NCBI GenBank assembly: GCA_015680685.1
Contig: MNCI01022408.1
Location: 590,668 to 654,667, forward strand
From: Gnetum montanum
Taxonomy: Eukaryota; Streptophyta; Gnetopsida; Gnetales; Gnetaceae
Reading direction: 5' to 3'
DNA: 64,000 bases
Positions 37,490 through 49,309 of this stretch are shown here, in pieces (the first letter of the stretch is position 1; every line of letters starts with the position of its first letter). The translations under genes were made by a program, and so were the position numbers. The notes under the pieces are model-generated. The model did not search any database. It was not told the origin of the DNA and worked only from the letters and a program-made list of their open reading frames with translations.

Positions 37490-39060
37490 ACCAAATTAGG
37501 GCAATTGAAGAGCGTAAGAGATCAGGAATGTGATCGAGGACACGAGGAAGGTAACCTGGGCTAGAAAAAGAGTCAAATGTAGGAGAACATGGGAAAAGGA
37601 ACTCTGCGGGGAAGAAATCGAACGATGGGACATGAAAACAATCAACCACAAAATCAAAAGGATGGGGAGCTTAACAAACAAGACCAAGAATACGCAAGTG
37701 GGACCTCCCCATAGCAGGCGATAGCCTTAATAGCCCTTGCATATCCTTAACACTGAAGTCTATGGGCTCTGAGATTAAGAGATGGTGATCACAAGTTAAG
37801 ACACCCATCCAAGTGAACCTGCCAAGGCATGAGAAGTCCATGGAAACCACGACGAACTCTCAAAACATAATATGGGCAGTGAGGTGAGTTACGGAGAGAA
37901 ATGGGTGAAGAGAGAGATGAGAGAAAGGGAATTACGATCATCTGGCACATGAAACCCTGTGTAACTCAGTAGGACCGTTTCTGGGTTCAAACCCAAAACC
38001 ATCTACATATAGTGACATCGCAGCAATAGGCGAAGCCCCAGCCAACCCCCAAGTAGACAGGAATGCAGCCACAGAGAACCACCACTCCAACAAACATGAG
38101 AGAAAGGAAGTCAAACGAGACTAAGTTAGAGGGGACGAAGGAAGTCCCATAACAGTACTTGTGGCCCATGAGAGGCAATCTAAGGGGTGTGCTTTGAATT
38201 CCCACATAGTGATGACTTGAATTTTTTTTCTCATGTGCTTTCGTGGAAACCACACCATGCAAAGACCCATGCTTGTTTGCATGCATTCGACCAAGGGATG
38301 TGCTTTGAATCCTCATGTTTGTTTTTTTTATGAATTTTTTGTGGTGAGGACCATACCATGCAAATTTGAATTACCCAAGAGCTTCCTTGTAGAGAAGAAT
38401 GTCAAGTAAGAGGGAATCTGTAAGGACACATCGGTAACTTGAGGAATATAAGAGGACGACAAAATTTACATTCCCCTTGAAGTCACACCCAATTCAAACC
38501 GTTGGGTCATTGCCAAGTCTGGGAACTACACAAGTCACACATTAATTAAAATGTTTTTAAGTGAAGGGGTTGCATGTTTCTAATGGAAGGAACACACCAA
38601 AGTGGGTGAATGGGTGGATGACATGGACTCACTGCCAATTTTATGAGATGAAAATAGACATAAATCCCAAGGACAACAATGTGAGGGTGAGAGCTAGATA
38701 ACTAGGTGGACTATTGTACATAACCCATCGCAACAAAAACCATCCACGCCAGACACCTGATGACAATAAGACGATGTATTAGCAATCACTTGAAAATGAA
38801 ACACACATAAAGAAAGGGAAAAATTAACAAGAATTGGCAAACATATGAATGATGAAAAATAAAAAAGTGTAAAAAAAAATTCAAAAATAGTGAGGGGTGT
38901 AGTGGAATGGATTAGCAGGGATGATGGTCTTCCCCATGACTAGGTGGAAATGAGGAGACATGAAAAATGGAATGAGGTTATCCTGGTGATGATGAGGTGG
39001 CAGCACTGGTTAGGTGGAGTTCACATAAAGGTTTCAGTTATTTTTGGTTGATCAACTGCA
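37490..39060 (-). other. Element B: tail shared with C
   Basis: Aligns with C's tail: about 38100-38160 matches 51290-51360 (cacaagtactgttatgggac / tacaagcactagttatgggac), and 37680-37770 matches 51715-51815. No coding domain. Confidence 0.65.
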
Positions 39061-39061
39061 T

Positions 39062-40330
39062 TCATGTGGGGTCCTCAGGTTTTTGGATAAGCAAGGCCCC
39101 AAATGGGAAGGTCTCGGAGATAATGTAAGATCCCTCCCATAGTGTTTGGAACTTGGTCAGTTGTGGTACATGTGAGGGGTTCCAATACAACACCTTGTCT
39201 CCACATCTGAATGTGACCTTCCAAATTCTAAGATCATGTTGTTTTTTATTATAGGCCTTGTGGATCTCATTTGAAGATAGGGCCACTAATCGATTCTCAT
39301 CTAGCACACTTAAGTTGATAAGTCGTTCACATTGTGCTAGTGGTAGGTCAAGGCCTAAGTCACTAGCGGTGGATAGTGTTCAGAGTTCTTCCTGGATTGG
39401 AAGTTTTGGTAGCTTATCGTACACTAATTCATAGGGAGAGTATCCTATAGGAAGTTTCCAAGTGGAGAGATAGGCCTAGAGGGGATCATTAATTTTGGTG
39501 CTCCAATCCCTCCTATATTTGCTGATGGTTCGGGTAAGGATCTTGGTGATCTCCCTATTAGTGACTTTGGCCTAACCGTTGTCTTGGGGGTAATAGGGTG
39601 TTGTAAATTTATGGGTGACCCCCAAATGTTGGATGAGTTTTCGAAAAGTGACACCTGTGAAAATGAGTGCCATTATCTAAGATGAGTTCATGTGGCACTC
39701 CAAACCTACTGACGATTTGTTGTTGGACAAATCGTGCGGCGATGTTTGAAGAATAGTCGATGATGGTTGTCACTTCTACCCACTTTGTGCAGTAGTCCAC
39801 AGCTACGATGATATACACCTTTTCATTTGACAGGGTGTGATGGGCCCCATGAAGTTGATGCCCTAGATGTTGAAGGGCTCCAGTGATTGGATCCACTGTT
39901 GAGGTCCCTCCAACCATGTCGTCATCCCATCATCTCTTTGGCATCATTCGCAGTAGCGGGCAAACCATTGTGCATCCCTAAAAATTTTGGGCCAATAATA
40001 CTCTGCAAGTAGGATCTTAATGATTGTGTGGTGTCCAGCATAGTGGCCCCCATAATGACCCTCATGAGCATCTTGGAGGACGCGCAGTGTATCGTCATCA
40101 AGGACACACCATTGAACCAGGCCATTTGCGCACACCTTATAAAGGTGGATGCTAATTTCCATGAAGTGCTTGGCCTTATGGAGAAACTATTATTTCTACC
40201 TATGGTCCCACTCCTTTGGCAATGCTTGAGTTGTGAGGTAGGTGAGGATGTGGCTGAACCAAGGGGATTCCTTGGGCACTTGCAAATCAACTACACCTAC
40301 AAAGAGGAGTTCATCTGAAAATTGGTCAAA
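39062..40330 (-). pseudogene. Element B integrase
   Basis: The zinc-binding region reads LQDAHEGHYGGHYAGHHT (near 40010-40080), followed by YYWPKIF and DAQWFARYC. The core has VDYCTKWVEV and LDNGTHF. The C-terminal block is GDKVLYWNPSHVPQLTKFQ, then TLWEGSYII and FPFGALLI near 39062-39220. It matches C's integrase along its length. Broken by frameshifts between about 39450 and 39930. Confidence 0.85.
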
Positions 40331-40750
40331 GAGGGGCTCCTCCTCTTCTATGTCATCCCATCATAACCAAGACAAGTGCTCAGCCACCACATTCTCAGTC
40401 CTCTTCCAGTCTACCATGGTGAGATCAAATTCCTGAAGGATCACCAACCATCGGATGATGTGGGGGCTCACCATTGGTTTGTTCATTAAGAATTGAATAG
40501 CACTATGGTCAGTATGCACAATCACCTTGTATCTGAGCACATAGTGTTAGAATTTTTCCAAGGTGAACACCACTGCCATCAACTCCTTTTCAATGGTGGT
40601 GTAGTTAAGCTGAGCACCCACAATTTTATGTCTTGCACAATGGATATAGTATGGACATTTTTGATCATCACACTATGTAAGCACAGCTCCCAAGGCATAA
40701 TTAGATGCATCTGTCATGATGTGGACAGGTCTAGACCAATCAGGTGCCTA
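40330..40750 (-). pseudogene. Element B RNase H
   Basis: The minus strand reads LNYTTIEKELMAVVFTLEKF and VHTDHSAIQFLMNKP, standard gypsy RNase H blocks. A stop (F*HYVL) is present where C reads FRHYVL. It degrades the RNA strand during reverse transcription. Confidence 0.85.
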
Positions 40751-41596
40751 TAGAACTAGAGTTTCTACGAGTTTCTGTTTAAGCAATTGGAATGCAGATT
40801 CACATTCCTTGGTCCAGATGAATGGAGCATATTTCTTTGTATGTTCTACTAATGTCTTGGCGATTTTTGAGAAATTTTCAATGAAGCACTGGTAGTAAGC
40901 AGTGTGGCCAAGGAATGACCAAACATATTTTACAGTGCTTGGTTGTCGGGTGATTTCTTGGATGACCTTGATCTTTTCAGGATCCACGTTAATCCCTGTC
41001 TGTGAGATGTGATGCCCCAGCACAATGCATTCTTGGAACATTAAGTGGCTTTTCTGCCAATTGAGCCACATATTAGTGTCTACAAACCTCTTCAAAACTT
41101 TCTCAAGGCGGTCCAAGGCTTGCTCGAATGTGGCCCCATAGGTGGAGAATTCATCCATGAAGACTTCTATCCCATTGCCAATTTGTTGCTGGAAGATGCT
41201 GAGGACAAGGCATTGGAATGTGGCAGGTGCATTACACAAGCCAAAAGGCATCTTCTTGTATGCGAAAGTCCCCCATGAACTTGTGAAAGTTGTTTTGGCT
41301 TGGTCCTCTGGTGCAATTTGGATTTGGTTATAACCACTATAACCATCCAAAAAGCTTTAGTAACGATGCCCTACAATGGTGTCCAACACCTGGTCTACAA
41401 ATGGGAGTGGGAAGTGATCCTTGAAGGTAGCCATGTTGAGCAATTGGAAATCAATACAGACCCTCCATTTTTCACCTTTCTTCGGCACAATAATGAGTGG
41501 ACTGACCCATTCACTATCGGCAATAGAATAGATGAACCTCGCCTTTAGCAACTGCTCAATTTCATCTTTGACGACCTGCTTTAGTTTGGGGTTCAA
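40748..41596 (-). pseudogene. Element B reverse transcriptase
   Basis: Two long open stretches (41596-41357, then 41350-40748) cover nearly the whole RT: VSPLIIVPKKG, WRVCIDFQLLN, MDGYSGYNQIQIAPEDQ, KMPFGLCNAPATFQ, catalytic box VFMDEFSTYG, VLGHHIS and FLGHTAYYQCFIENFS. One stop separates the two stretches. The catalytic box has Glu (GAA) in place of the second Asp of FMDD; element C has the same change. Confidence 0.92.
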
Positions 41597-41939
41597 TCAC
41601 CTTTGTGGTTGTTTTCATGGCTTCATGGAGGGGTCAATATAGATTTGATGTTGGCAGACCCTAGGATCAACTCCAATTAACTCAGGATATGACCATGCAA
41701 ACACAGCATCCCATTTGTTCACCACCTTCAGTAACTTTTTCTTCTATTCAAGAGCAAGGGTGGCATTGATAATTACCAGCTTCCCATTTTGCAAAAATGC
41801 ATATTCTAAGTGAGTCAGTAAAGACTTGAGCTCCAGGGGCTCTTGTTTGAAGCTTTTAGGGATTTGCAGCTTCCCCCAATCATCATGGTTATCAACAGTA
41901 GAGACCCTTTGATAAACCTCTTCCATTTCATCCATGCTT

Positions 41940-42820
41940 TCTACGTAGGCTCATACAAGCTCCTTAGATGATTTCATGCATAGTGTGCTGCTAGTAGGAT
42001 TAGCTATCAACCACTGGGTGCCCTCTTGCTTAGTGGCTGCTGCGTATAGGCACTGTTGGACTGGTGATTCTTTGGTACATTGACTCCATGCTTGAATGGA
42101 TTTCCACTTAGCAGACCATAATTATTGCACATAGTTGCACCCTGAGTCACTGTACATGATGCATGGAACTTGCTTCTTCTCGATCTTTCCAAAAGGATTT
42201 TCTTTTAAAATTTCAAGGGAAGGATCTCGGAGTCCTAGACTTGCATCCACCATGCTCAACCAGGCTCTTCCCATTATGATAGAAAAGTTCCCTTTACAAT
42301 TCTCCACTCGGATGATAAGGAAATCAGTAGGATAAGACCACCCACAAATGGTGGTCACAATGTCCTCCACCAATCATAAGGGAACAATGATGGATTGGTC
42401 TACCAGCTTGAGCCGAATTTTGCTCTTTTTTAATGGGGGCAGGTTCCAGTTCTTGTACATGTCATGTGAAATCAAATTGACACCTGACCCCGAATCCAAA
42501 AGATCTTTACATGGCTCATTTCGTGCCACCTGAAGATAGATGAGGGGGATTCCTAGATCAATCAATTTTTGGGGAAGATGCCCTACCTTGATCTAGTTGG
42601 TCACGACATGTGTGAGCATGACCATTTGTACGTTGGAGGATGGTTGGATTGAAGGTTGCTCGAGCGGTGGAACAGTGGAGGTGGTTTGAAGTTCAAAGTC
42701 ACCAACCATAGGTGGGTGTGAGGGTGTGCCTACATTATTAGGCCAAAAGAAGGGATGTTTCCATGGCTTGGCTTCTAGCCCACCAGGATGAGGAGCCGGT
42801 TGTAGGTTGACAGCCCTCAT
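41940..42820 (-). pseudogene. Element B aspartic protease and flanks
   Basis: The minus strand reads LLDSGSGVNLISHDMYKNW (near 42440-42500) with the D-S-G catalytic triplet intact, then DIVTTICGWSYPTDFLIIRV, then IIMGRAWLSMVD. It matches C and D. Stops separate the pieces. Confidence 0.82.
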
Positions 42821-42829
42821 AACATTACG

Positions 42830-45049
42830 TTGCTGTGGCTATGGTCAAATTTCTCCCTACATGGGTGGAGCATGTGGTAGCTGAGTGGGATGCTGTGGAG
42901 AAGGTGATGGAGGATAGAAGAGATGTGGGCTTTCCCCCCTGGGTGATGGATATTGAGGTTAAAAATATTCTAGGGGGTGGTAATAACTTTGAAAGGCCGC
43001 ATGACTGGATGAGTCCCGTGGAGAGACTGGTTGCTAAACGTAGTACCCATAGGGATCTAGCTATTTGTAAGGGTACTGCTACCTTGGGGGTGGCATCCCC
43101 CATGCTTGTGGGTGCTGCCACTACTAGAACTATTCATAAGGTTTCATTGGCGCTCCACTTGGATAATGTCCTTTTTGTTGGTGGAACTGCCTTGGGTTGC
43201 CTTGTGGCTAACGCAACCTTCGAGGTGTTTGCCTCTTCGCCAAGTGAGGATTCAATGTGTACACCCTAGACTCTTGAAGATGTGACACATTTATCATCCT
43301 CCTCAGTGTCATAGTATGCAACCTGCTCTGCTAAAACAACTTTTCCCTTACCCTTATGTTGAACACATTTTGCTTCCTTCTTCCTACGCCAATCATGATC
43401 ATTACCTTGTTCTTTGGACTCTTCTGCAATTTTCAGCACACTTTGGAATTTTTCGTCCAAAGAGTCCCACATCTTATCAACCTTTGCTAATATTTTAGAT
43501 GCAAAATTTTGTAATGGCAAGGTTTTTCAATTCACCATTGCTTCCAATGGTGATTCCTCTTGCTCTTCATAGAATCAAACCTCCCTTTTTCTGATGGAGG
43601 GGTCCCGATTAAATTCCTATGCACTCTCCTTCTTTCTGAGTTCCCCCTCTTCTTTGGTCACCTACTCAATGAGGCGCTGCAATTGATGGGCCCTTAGTTC
43701 CAATAATCATCCCTGGGTGTACACGCCAAGGGTCTTTCGCATTTCGAAGCAGAGCCCATCAATGATATGGCAAAGCTATGCCTGCTGAGAGTAGCCATGA
43801 CCAAGGCACCGATGTAACAATGAATAGTACCTACTCATGGCTACATCCAAGGGTTCATGATTCCCTTGTTTCCAACCTTGGATTTGTTGTCTCAAATTCA
43901 CCACTTTGGAGTACGTTTGATACTTGTCATTGAAAATCTCAAGCATTGTACTCCATCTTCTGATTGATTCCAATTCCAAGGACCAGTACTAGCTTTCTTC
44001 TTCCTTGATGAGTGTGTGAGGGAACAACTTTAGCTTCTGCCAATCATTGTCAATGTTTTGCAGGGTGCAGGTATCATGGAATGCCTATAGGTGAGTTTGC
44101 GGATCATAGTTGTATCCCCCTTCAAATCTAGGGATGTTGTTCATATTGATGCGCTTGATTTGGCTATCCTTCACGTGCCTACTAGGGATCTGAACAACCT
44201 CGGCGATAGGAGCATGCTCCGAGTAGCCAACAATGGTTCATTTAAGTCATAGTCTTGCTGAGGACCATGATGTCTGTGATGATTTTGGCTATCCATCCTT
44301 TCATGATGGTGAGCCTTGCATGATTGGTTGCATGTTTCTCCATGCTGATCCCTTTGATCCTTACAACCACCATCTCCTTGCTCCTTTCTACCACGATTAT
44401 GATCAGAGTCTGAACTGGGTGATGGTAGAGGGAAGCGAGAGGATGGAGAAGAAGGGGAGGAGTCACCACCACTCCGGTGTTAATCTCCCCCTCTACTCTG
44501 ATGATGGCCTCGATCATCCTACACATCCTTGCTTGAACCATTTTTTCTACATGACCCTCCATCCCCTTGGGAATCTCGGTCACTTGGAGGCTTGTTCTAG
44601 ATGATGGACTGAATGAACTGCTACCCCAAAGGAAGTTTGGCCGAATGGGAATCATGACAGATAGGTTCCCCATCATCCTATAGCCCTTGCAAGAATAAGG
44701 GATTACTGAATTGTTTCCCCTTTAGGTGTTCATATTGTTCTGCTTGTTGCTAGTCTCGTGCTTGTTGGGCCTTAGTGGGACGATAGTCCCGGTAGTCATG
44801 GTGCTCCATGATGTACTCCACATCATAGTCCTGGATGCCTAGTCTGTCAAGATTGTGGAATAGCATTCCAGGAGCCACTCGATTAGGTGGTAGTATGATG
44901 TTTCCCTCCATGTCCTGCCATCATAGATGCTCATCCTGATGTAGGATGAATGTGAAGTTAGGGACATATTCATTAGGATGCTTATATACCACCTAACATT
45001 CTTGTGGCACTGATGGGTTGGATACATCTTGCCTGTGAGAAGAAGACAT
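42830..45049 (-). pseudogene. Element B gag
   Basis: Starts at ATG 45049 with MSSSHRQD, the same start as C's gag. Capsid-like part: LESIRRWSTMLEIFNDKYQT and WKQGNHEPLDVAMSRYYSL near 43776-43979. Then KILAKVDKMWDSLDEKFQSV near 43400-43510, and a decayed knuckle after DDKC. The plus-strand open frame at 42835-43269 is antisense to the gag tail and is not counted. Confidence 0.8.
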
Positions 45050-45195
45050 GTTGGATGTCATATGATCCATTTACTTGGTGTACCTTACTTTTACTTTAAT
45101 CTACCTAGCATGCATAAATGTTACTATCCTGGGTCTGTTCCAACAACGTGAATGATAATTTTACTAAAGTTAGATGACGCATGTAAGACTAACAG

Positions 45196-45213
45196 TCCTC
45201 GGCAACGGTGCCA
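45196..45213 (-). promoter_or_regulatory. Primer-binding site of element B
   Basis: The minus strand reads TGGCACCGTTGCCGAGGA, one base from the LTR end. Two transitions from the tRNA-Asp complement. Confidence 0.9.
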
Positions 45214-45214
45214 A

Positions 45215-46162
45215 TGATGAGCGGCTAGGTACCCCTACGCCCAACCATACGAATCATAGGCATTCACATGCAACTCGGTTGAATTCTATAGACTGTAAGC
45301 ACTCTACATACACCAGACCCTAACTAGCAAAACCCTTTGCTAGAACGGCCGTTATCTTCCCAACCTCACTTGTGATGTTCTAGTGGAGATGGTTAAGTGA
45401 GATTGAGGCAACTAATTTTTTTGGCTTTTTACTTTATCTTTTGGTGTCTAATTAAGGTATGAAAAGTAAGGAATGAAATATTATATTATCTATAATTATT
45501 CTAATCTATATCTTTAACTATTCCTAGCATAAGTATCTGATCCCATCTTCTGTGCACGTCCTAAGCATCCCCTAACCATTAGTAGGCTACCAGACATTAA
45601 GCGTCACTAGGCTACCAAGCGTTGGGTTTATGTTCACGATGGTCATAATTATGGCATTTACAAACTATAAAGGAACAATAGCAATTACAGTAATGATAAT
45701 ATAAACTCAATAAATGATTAAAGCGTGTAAATGTTAAACTATAAATGCATAGAAATGGCTAAGTCCAATTTCTGCAAGGAATTCTTGAAAAGCTTGTATT
45801 TATTGTCGTTCATGCCAATGGGCTTAGGTACATCAATGCTTGAATAAAGATCTAGACACCTTTCTTACACCTACAGTGGGCACTTGGAAAAATATTCTAA
45901 CTCTCACGAAAAAAAATTACAAGAGCTTCGCTACAATTGATAAAAAGGTAAATAAGTGTGGTGGGAGCCCACTTATTTATAGGCCAAAAAAGGTGCCACG
46001 TAAATGGGGCCCCATCGACGCATGGGAGGATGCATCAACGGGGCCGTGTATATGAGAACGCATCGATGCAGCCACGTATATGGGGCCATGTCGATGCGGT
46101 CGTGTATACAAGGTTCCATATACGTAGCCTAGTAGACACAGTGACCAACAAACACTTCATCA
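45215..46162 (-). repeat. 5' LTR of element B
   Basis: 948 bp, TGATGAGCGG...ACTTCATCA, with TATA box CCTATAAATAAGTGG on the minus strand (near 45973-45985). Flanked by the TSD AACAT. Confidence 0.92.
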
Positions 46163-46860
46163 AACATCTTAAGGGATATTGCCCCATTGTGTCATACTTA
46201 TAGGAGTCTGCGGTGTATGCTCTGAATCCACAACTAGCAAAAAGAAAAACACCTAGAAGATTGTCTTATCCTCAAGGAAATCCTAAAAAATTTCATCAGC
46301 AACAACAATATTATCCAAGTAGAACTCCATCGCAACTATATAAGCAATATCAATAGTGACAACATTCACAATCATGGGTGCTACCATCGCCAAGGTAGTA
46401 GTACCCTTACAGACAACTAGATCCATATGGGTATTATGTTTAGAAACCCCTGTCTCCATGTCACTCTTCTAGTCACATTTCTCATTTTTAATATCATTAC
46501 TACCCTCCCAAATACTATAGAGCTCATTCTCCACATTCCAAGAGGAATACCACATTCTATCCTTATCCTCCTCCTATTTCTACACCTATTCCTCCACCCT
46601 CAACACAACTACTACATGCTCCATCCATGTAGGGTGATCTTCTAGCCTAGCCATAGTAATGCAACACTATCAAGGCCATCAATCTACAATTGATTCATTG
46701 ACCAAATGGTTTAGAAATTCATGCTTTTAAAAGACCATTCTTCTGACCAACAATCCTACTAAGCCCTCATAAACTCAAGCGGTTGGTCATCCTACTCCTA
46801 CCTTATCCTTTGCAAACCATTCCACCAAGTCTCCTTTAAACCAAATGCTATCCAAAATCC
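46163..46860 (+). pseudogene. Element C gag, part 2
   Basis: Resumes at AACAT with H-LKGYC, completing the zinc knuckle C-DH-C-QYE-H-LKGY-C when B is removed. A Pro/Gln-rich tail follows (QGNPKKFHQQQQYYPS). Stops interrupt it. Confidence 0.8.
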
Positions 46861-46959
46861 ATATTTTTATGCTCACTTATGCTGCATTTGGTTGGATTTA
46901 GGTTGGAAACCTTTCCAGGAAATTAGTTAATCCTAGGAGTCCTCTTATTTATTTACAGA

Positions 46960-47880
46960 TTGCTAGGAACAAACCATGTAAAGCTCTTCTTAATTCAGAT
47001 TCCAGTGTGAACTTGATTTCTCATGAGATGTACACTACTTGAAGCCTACCACCTATCAAGAAGAGCAATATCCAATTAGAATTGGTAGACTAGTCCATTA
47101 CTGCATTATTAGGATTGGTAGAAGACATTGTGACCATCGTTTGTGGGTGGTCTTATCTTGCTGATTTCCTAATAATCAAGGTTAATAACTATAAAGGGGA
47201 CTTCCCAATCATTATGGGAAGGGCATGGCTAAGCATTTTTGATGTAAGAATAGGCATCAAAGATCTTTCCTTAGAAATATCTAAGGAAAATGCATTTGGA
47301 AAGATTGAGAAGAAGCAAGTCCCATGCATCACATACAATGATACAAGGTGCAATTGCATGTCAAAAATCTAGTTTGTGAAACAAACATTTGTTTGTAGGT
47401 AGTGTGCACATGAAGCAGATATTCAAAAGTGTCTATATGTAATAGCCATAAAACAAGAGGGCACCCAATGGTTGATCGCTAATTCTAAAAGTAGCACAAT
47501 GTGCATGGAACCTATTGAGAGCCTAACATGTGCTTATGTCATAGGCATAAATGAACTAGAGCAAGTTCATCACTAACTCTTTGATAATGCAAATGATGAT
47601 ACCTATTGGAGAGAATTGGAAATTCTTGAAAATTTTAAGCAAGTGTCCCTTGAGTTAAAAACTCTACCTACTAGCGTGGGATATGCATTCTTGAAAAATG
47701 GGAAGCCAGTAATAATTAATGAAAATCTTGCTCAAAAACAAAAATAGATGTTGTTGAATGTGATTGACAAATGATCAACAACCTTTGCATGGTCATATCC
47801 TAAACTCATAGGGATGGATCCTAGGATATGCCAACATCGTATCTACATTGATTTGGCCATGAAGCCAAAGAGATAGCCAT
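46960..47880 (+). pseudogene. Element C protease and linker
   Basis: Reads LLNSDSSVNLISHEMY where B has LLDSGSGVNLISHDMY, so the catalytic Asp is Asn and the Gly is Asp. Then DIVTIVCGWSYLADFLIIKV and IIMGRAWLSIFD. Stops in between. Confidence 0.8.
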
Positions 47881-47888
47881 AACGGAAG

Positions 47889-48700
47889 TTGAACACTAAA
47901 TGGAAGCAAATAGTTAAAGAGGAAATTAGCCAACTACTCAAGGTGAGGTTTATCTATCCCATTATGGATAGTGAGTGGGTTAGTCCACTCATGATTGTTC
48001 CAAAGAAAGATGGCAAGAGGTGGGTCTATATCGATTTTTGGCTATTAAATATGGCAACATTCAAAGATCTATTTCCATTGTCGTTCATTGATTAGGTGTT
48101 GGACACCATATTTTGGCATTGATATTATAGATTTTTGGATGATTATAGTGGCTATAACCAAATCCAGATCATGCTAGAGGATTAGGAGAAAATAATATTT
48201 ACAAGTCCTTGGAGGACTTTTGCATATCAAAAGATGCCATTTGGCCTATGCAATGCCCTTGCTACATTCCAATCCTTAGTCTTAAGTATTTTTTAGTAGC
48301 AAATCAGTAGCAAGGTGGAAGTCTTCATGGATGAATTCTCCACCTATTGAGCTACATTTGAGCAAGCCTTAGACTATATTGAGCAAGTGCTCAAAAGATG
48401 TGTTGAGAAAAATATTTGGCTTAATTGGTAGAAGAGTTATTTGATGGTCTAAGAGGGAATTGTATTAGGACACAGAATCTCACAAGGAGGGATTAAGGTT
48501 GACCTTGAAAAGATAAGAGTCATCCAAAGAATTACCTGCTAACCAAAAAACTATAAAAGATGTTTGGTGATTCCTTGGACATAATGGCTACTACCAGTGA
48601 TTTATAGAGAATTTCTCTAAGATCACAAAATTATTGGTCGAGCTAACAAAAAAAGATACTCCCTTTATTTGGACCAAGGAATGTGAAAATGCATTCTAGA
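47889..48700 (+). pseudogene. Element C reverse transcriptase
   Basis: VSPLMIVPKKDGKRWVYIDF, LDDYSGYNQIQI, KMPFGLCNALATFQ and catalytic box VFMDEFSTY near 48320-48350. The Asp-to-Glu change in the box is shared with B. Several TAG stops lie where B has Gln or Trp codons. Confidence 0.88.
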
Positions 48701-49130
48701 GCCTTAGGTAGAAGCTTGTAGAGACTCCAATTCTATGAGCACCTCACTAGTCCATAACATTTCATATAATGAAAAATGCATCTAATTACACCTTGGCAGC
48801 CATGGTTGCATAGTTGGATGATAAGAAACATCCATTTTACATCCACTATGTAAGTTGAAGCATTATGGATGCACAACTAAGCTACACTATCATAGAAAAA
48901 GAATTAATGGAAGTGGTGTTTACTCTAGAGAAATTTAGGCACTATGTGCTTGGATACAAGGTGTTTGTGCACATGGACCATAGTGCAAATTTCTTCCTAA
49001 TGAATAAGCTAATGGTGAGCCTGCATGTCATACAATGGCTAGTGATCTTGTAGGAATCCACTCTTATGATGGTAGATTGAAAGATTATTGAGAATGTGGT
49101 TGTTGACCACTTATCTCAATTGCAATGGGA
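48700..49130 (+). pseudogene. Element C RNase H
   Basis: Reads LSYTIIEKELMEVVFTLEKF, RHYVLGYKVFVHMDHSANFF near 48880-49000. One of the longer open pieces of this element. Confidence 0.82.
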
Positions 49131-49309
49131 CAACAAAGAGGAGGAAATCCCATTGTCTAATCAATTTCATGATGAACTCCTCTTATCTGGAGCTATAACT
49201 AAATAATTGTCCACTAAGCCTAAATGGTACGATGGCATTCTCATCTATCTTCTTACTCAAGAGATGTCATAAGGGTTGGACCACTAGAAGAAACAATAGT
49301 TTCTTCACT

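Larger units (their letters stand above)
32928..46162 (-). mobile_element. Element B: Ty3/gypsy retrotransposon with an extra 3' transcription unit, nested in C
   Basis: 13.2 kb on the minus strand, LTRs 32928-33842 and 45215-46162, TSD AACAT (32923-32927 and 46163-46167). The tRNA-Asp primer site is the best preserved in the window. Domain order is gag, protease, RT, RNase H, integrase. It is the youngest element seen: in the first 93 LTR bases I count 11 differences between the two LTRs, 10 of them transitions. Compared with C it carries an extra segment (about 34000-37490) between pol and the 3' LTR. Stops and frameshifts make it dead. Confidence 0.93.

Noticed and set aside
42835-43269. 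144-codon plus-strand open frame
   Set aside because: It lies antisense to the gag tail of element B, where the minus strand aligns with C's gag; it matches nothing known.
44233-44604. 123-codon plus-strand open frame
   Set aside because: Antisense to B's gag; its residue make-up follows from the opposite strand.
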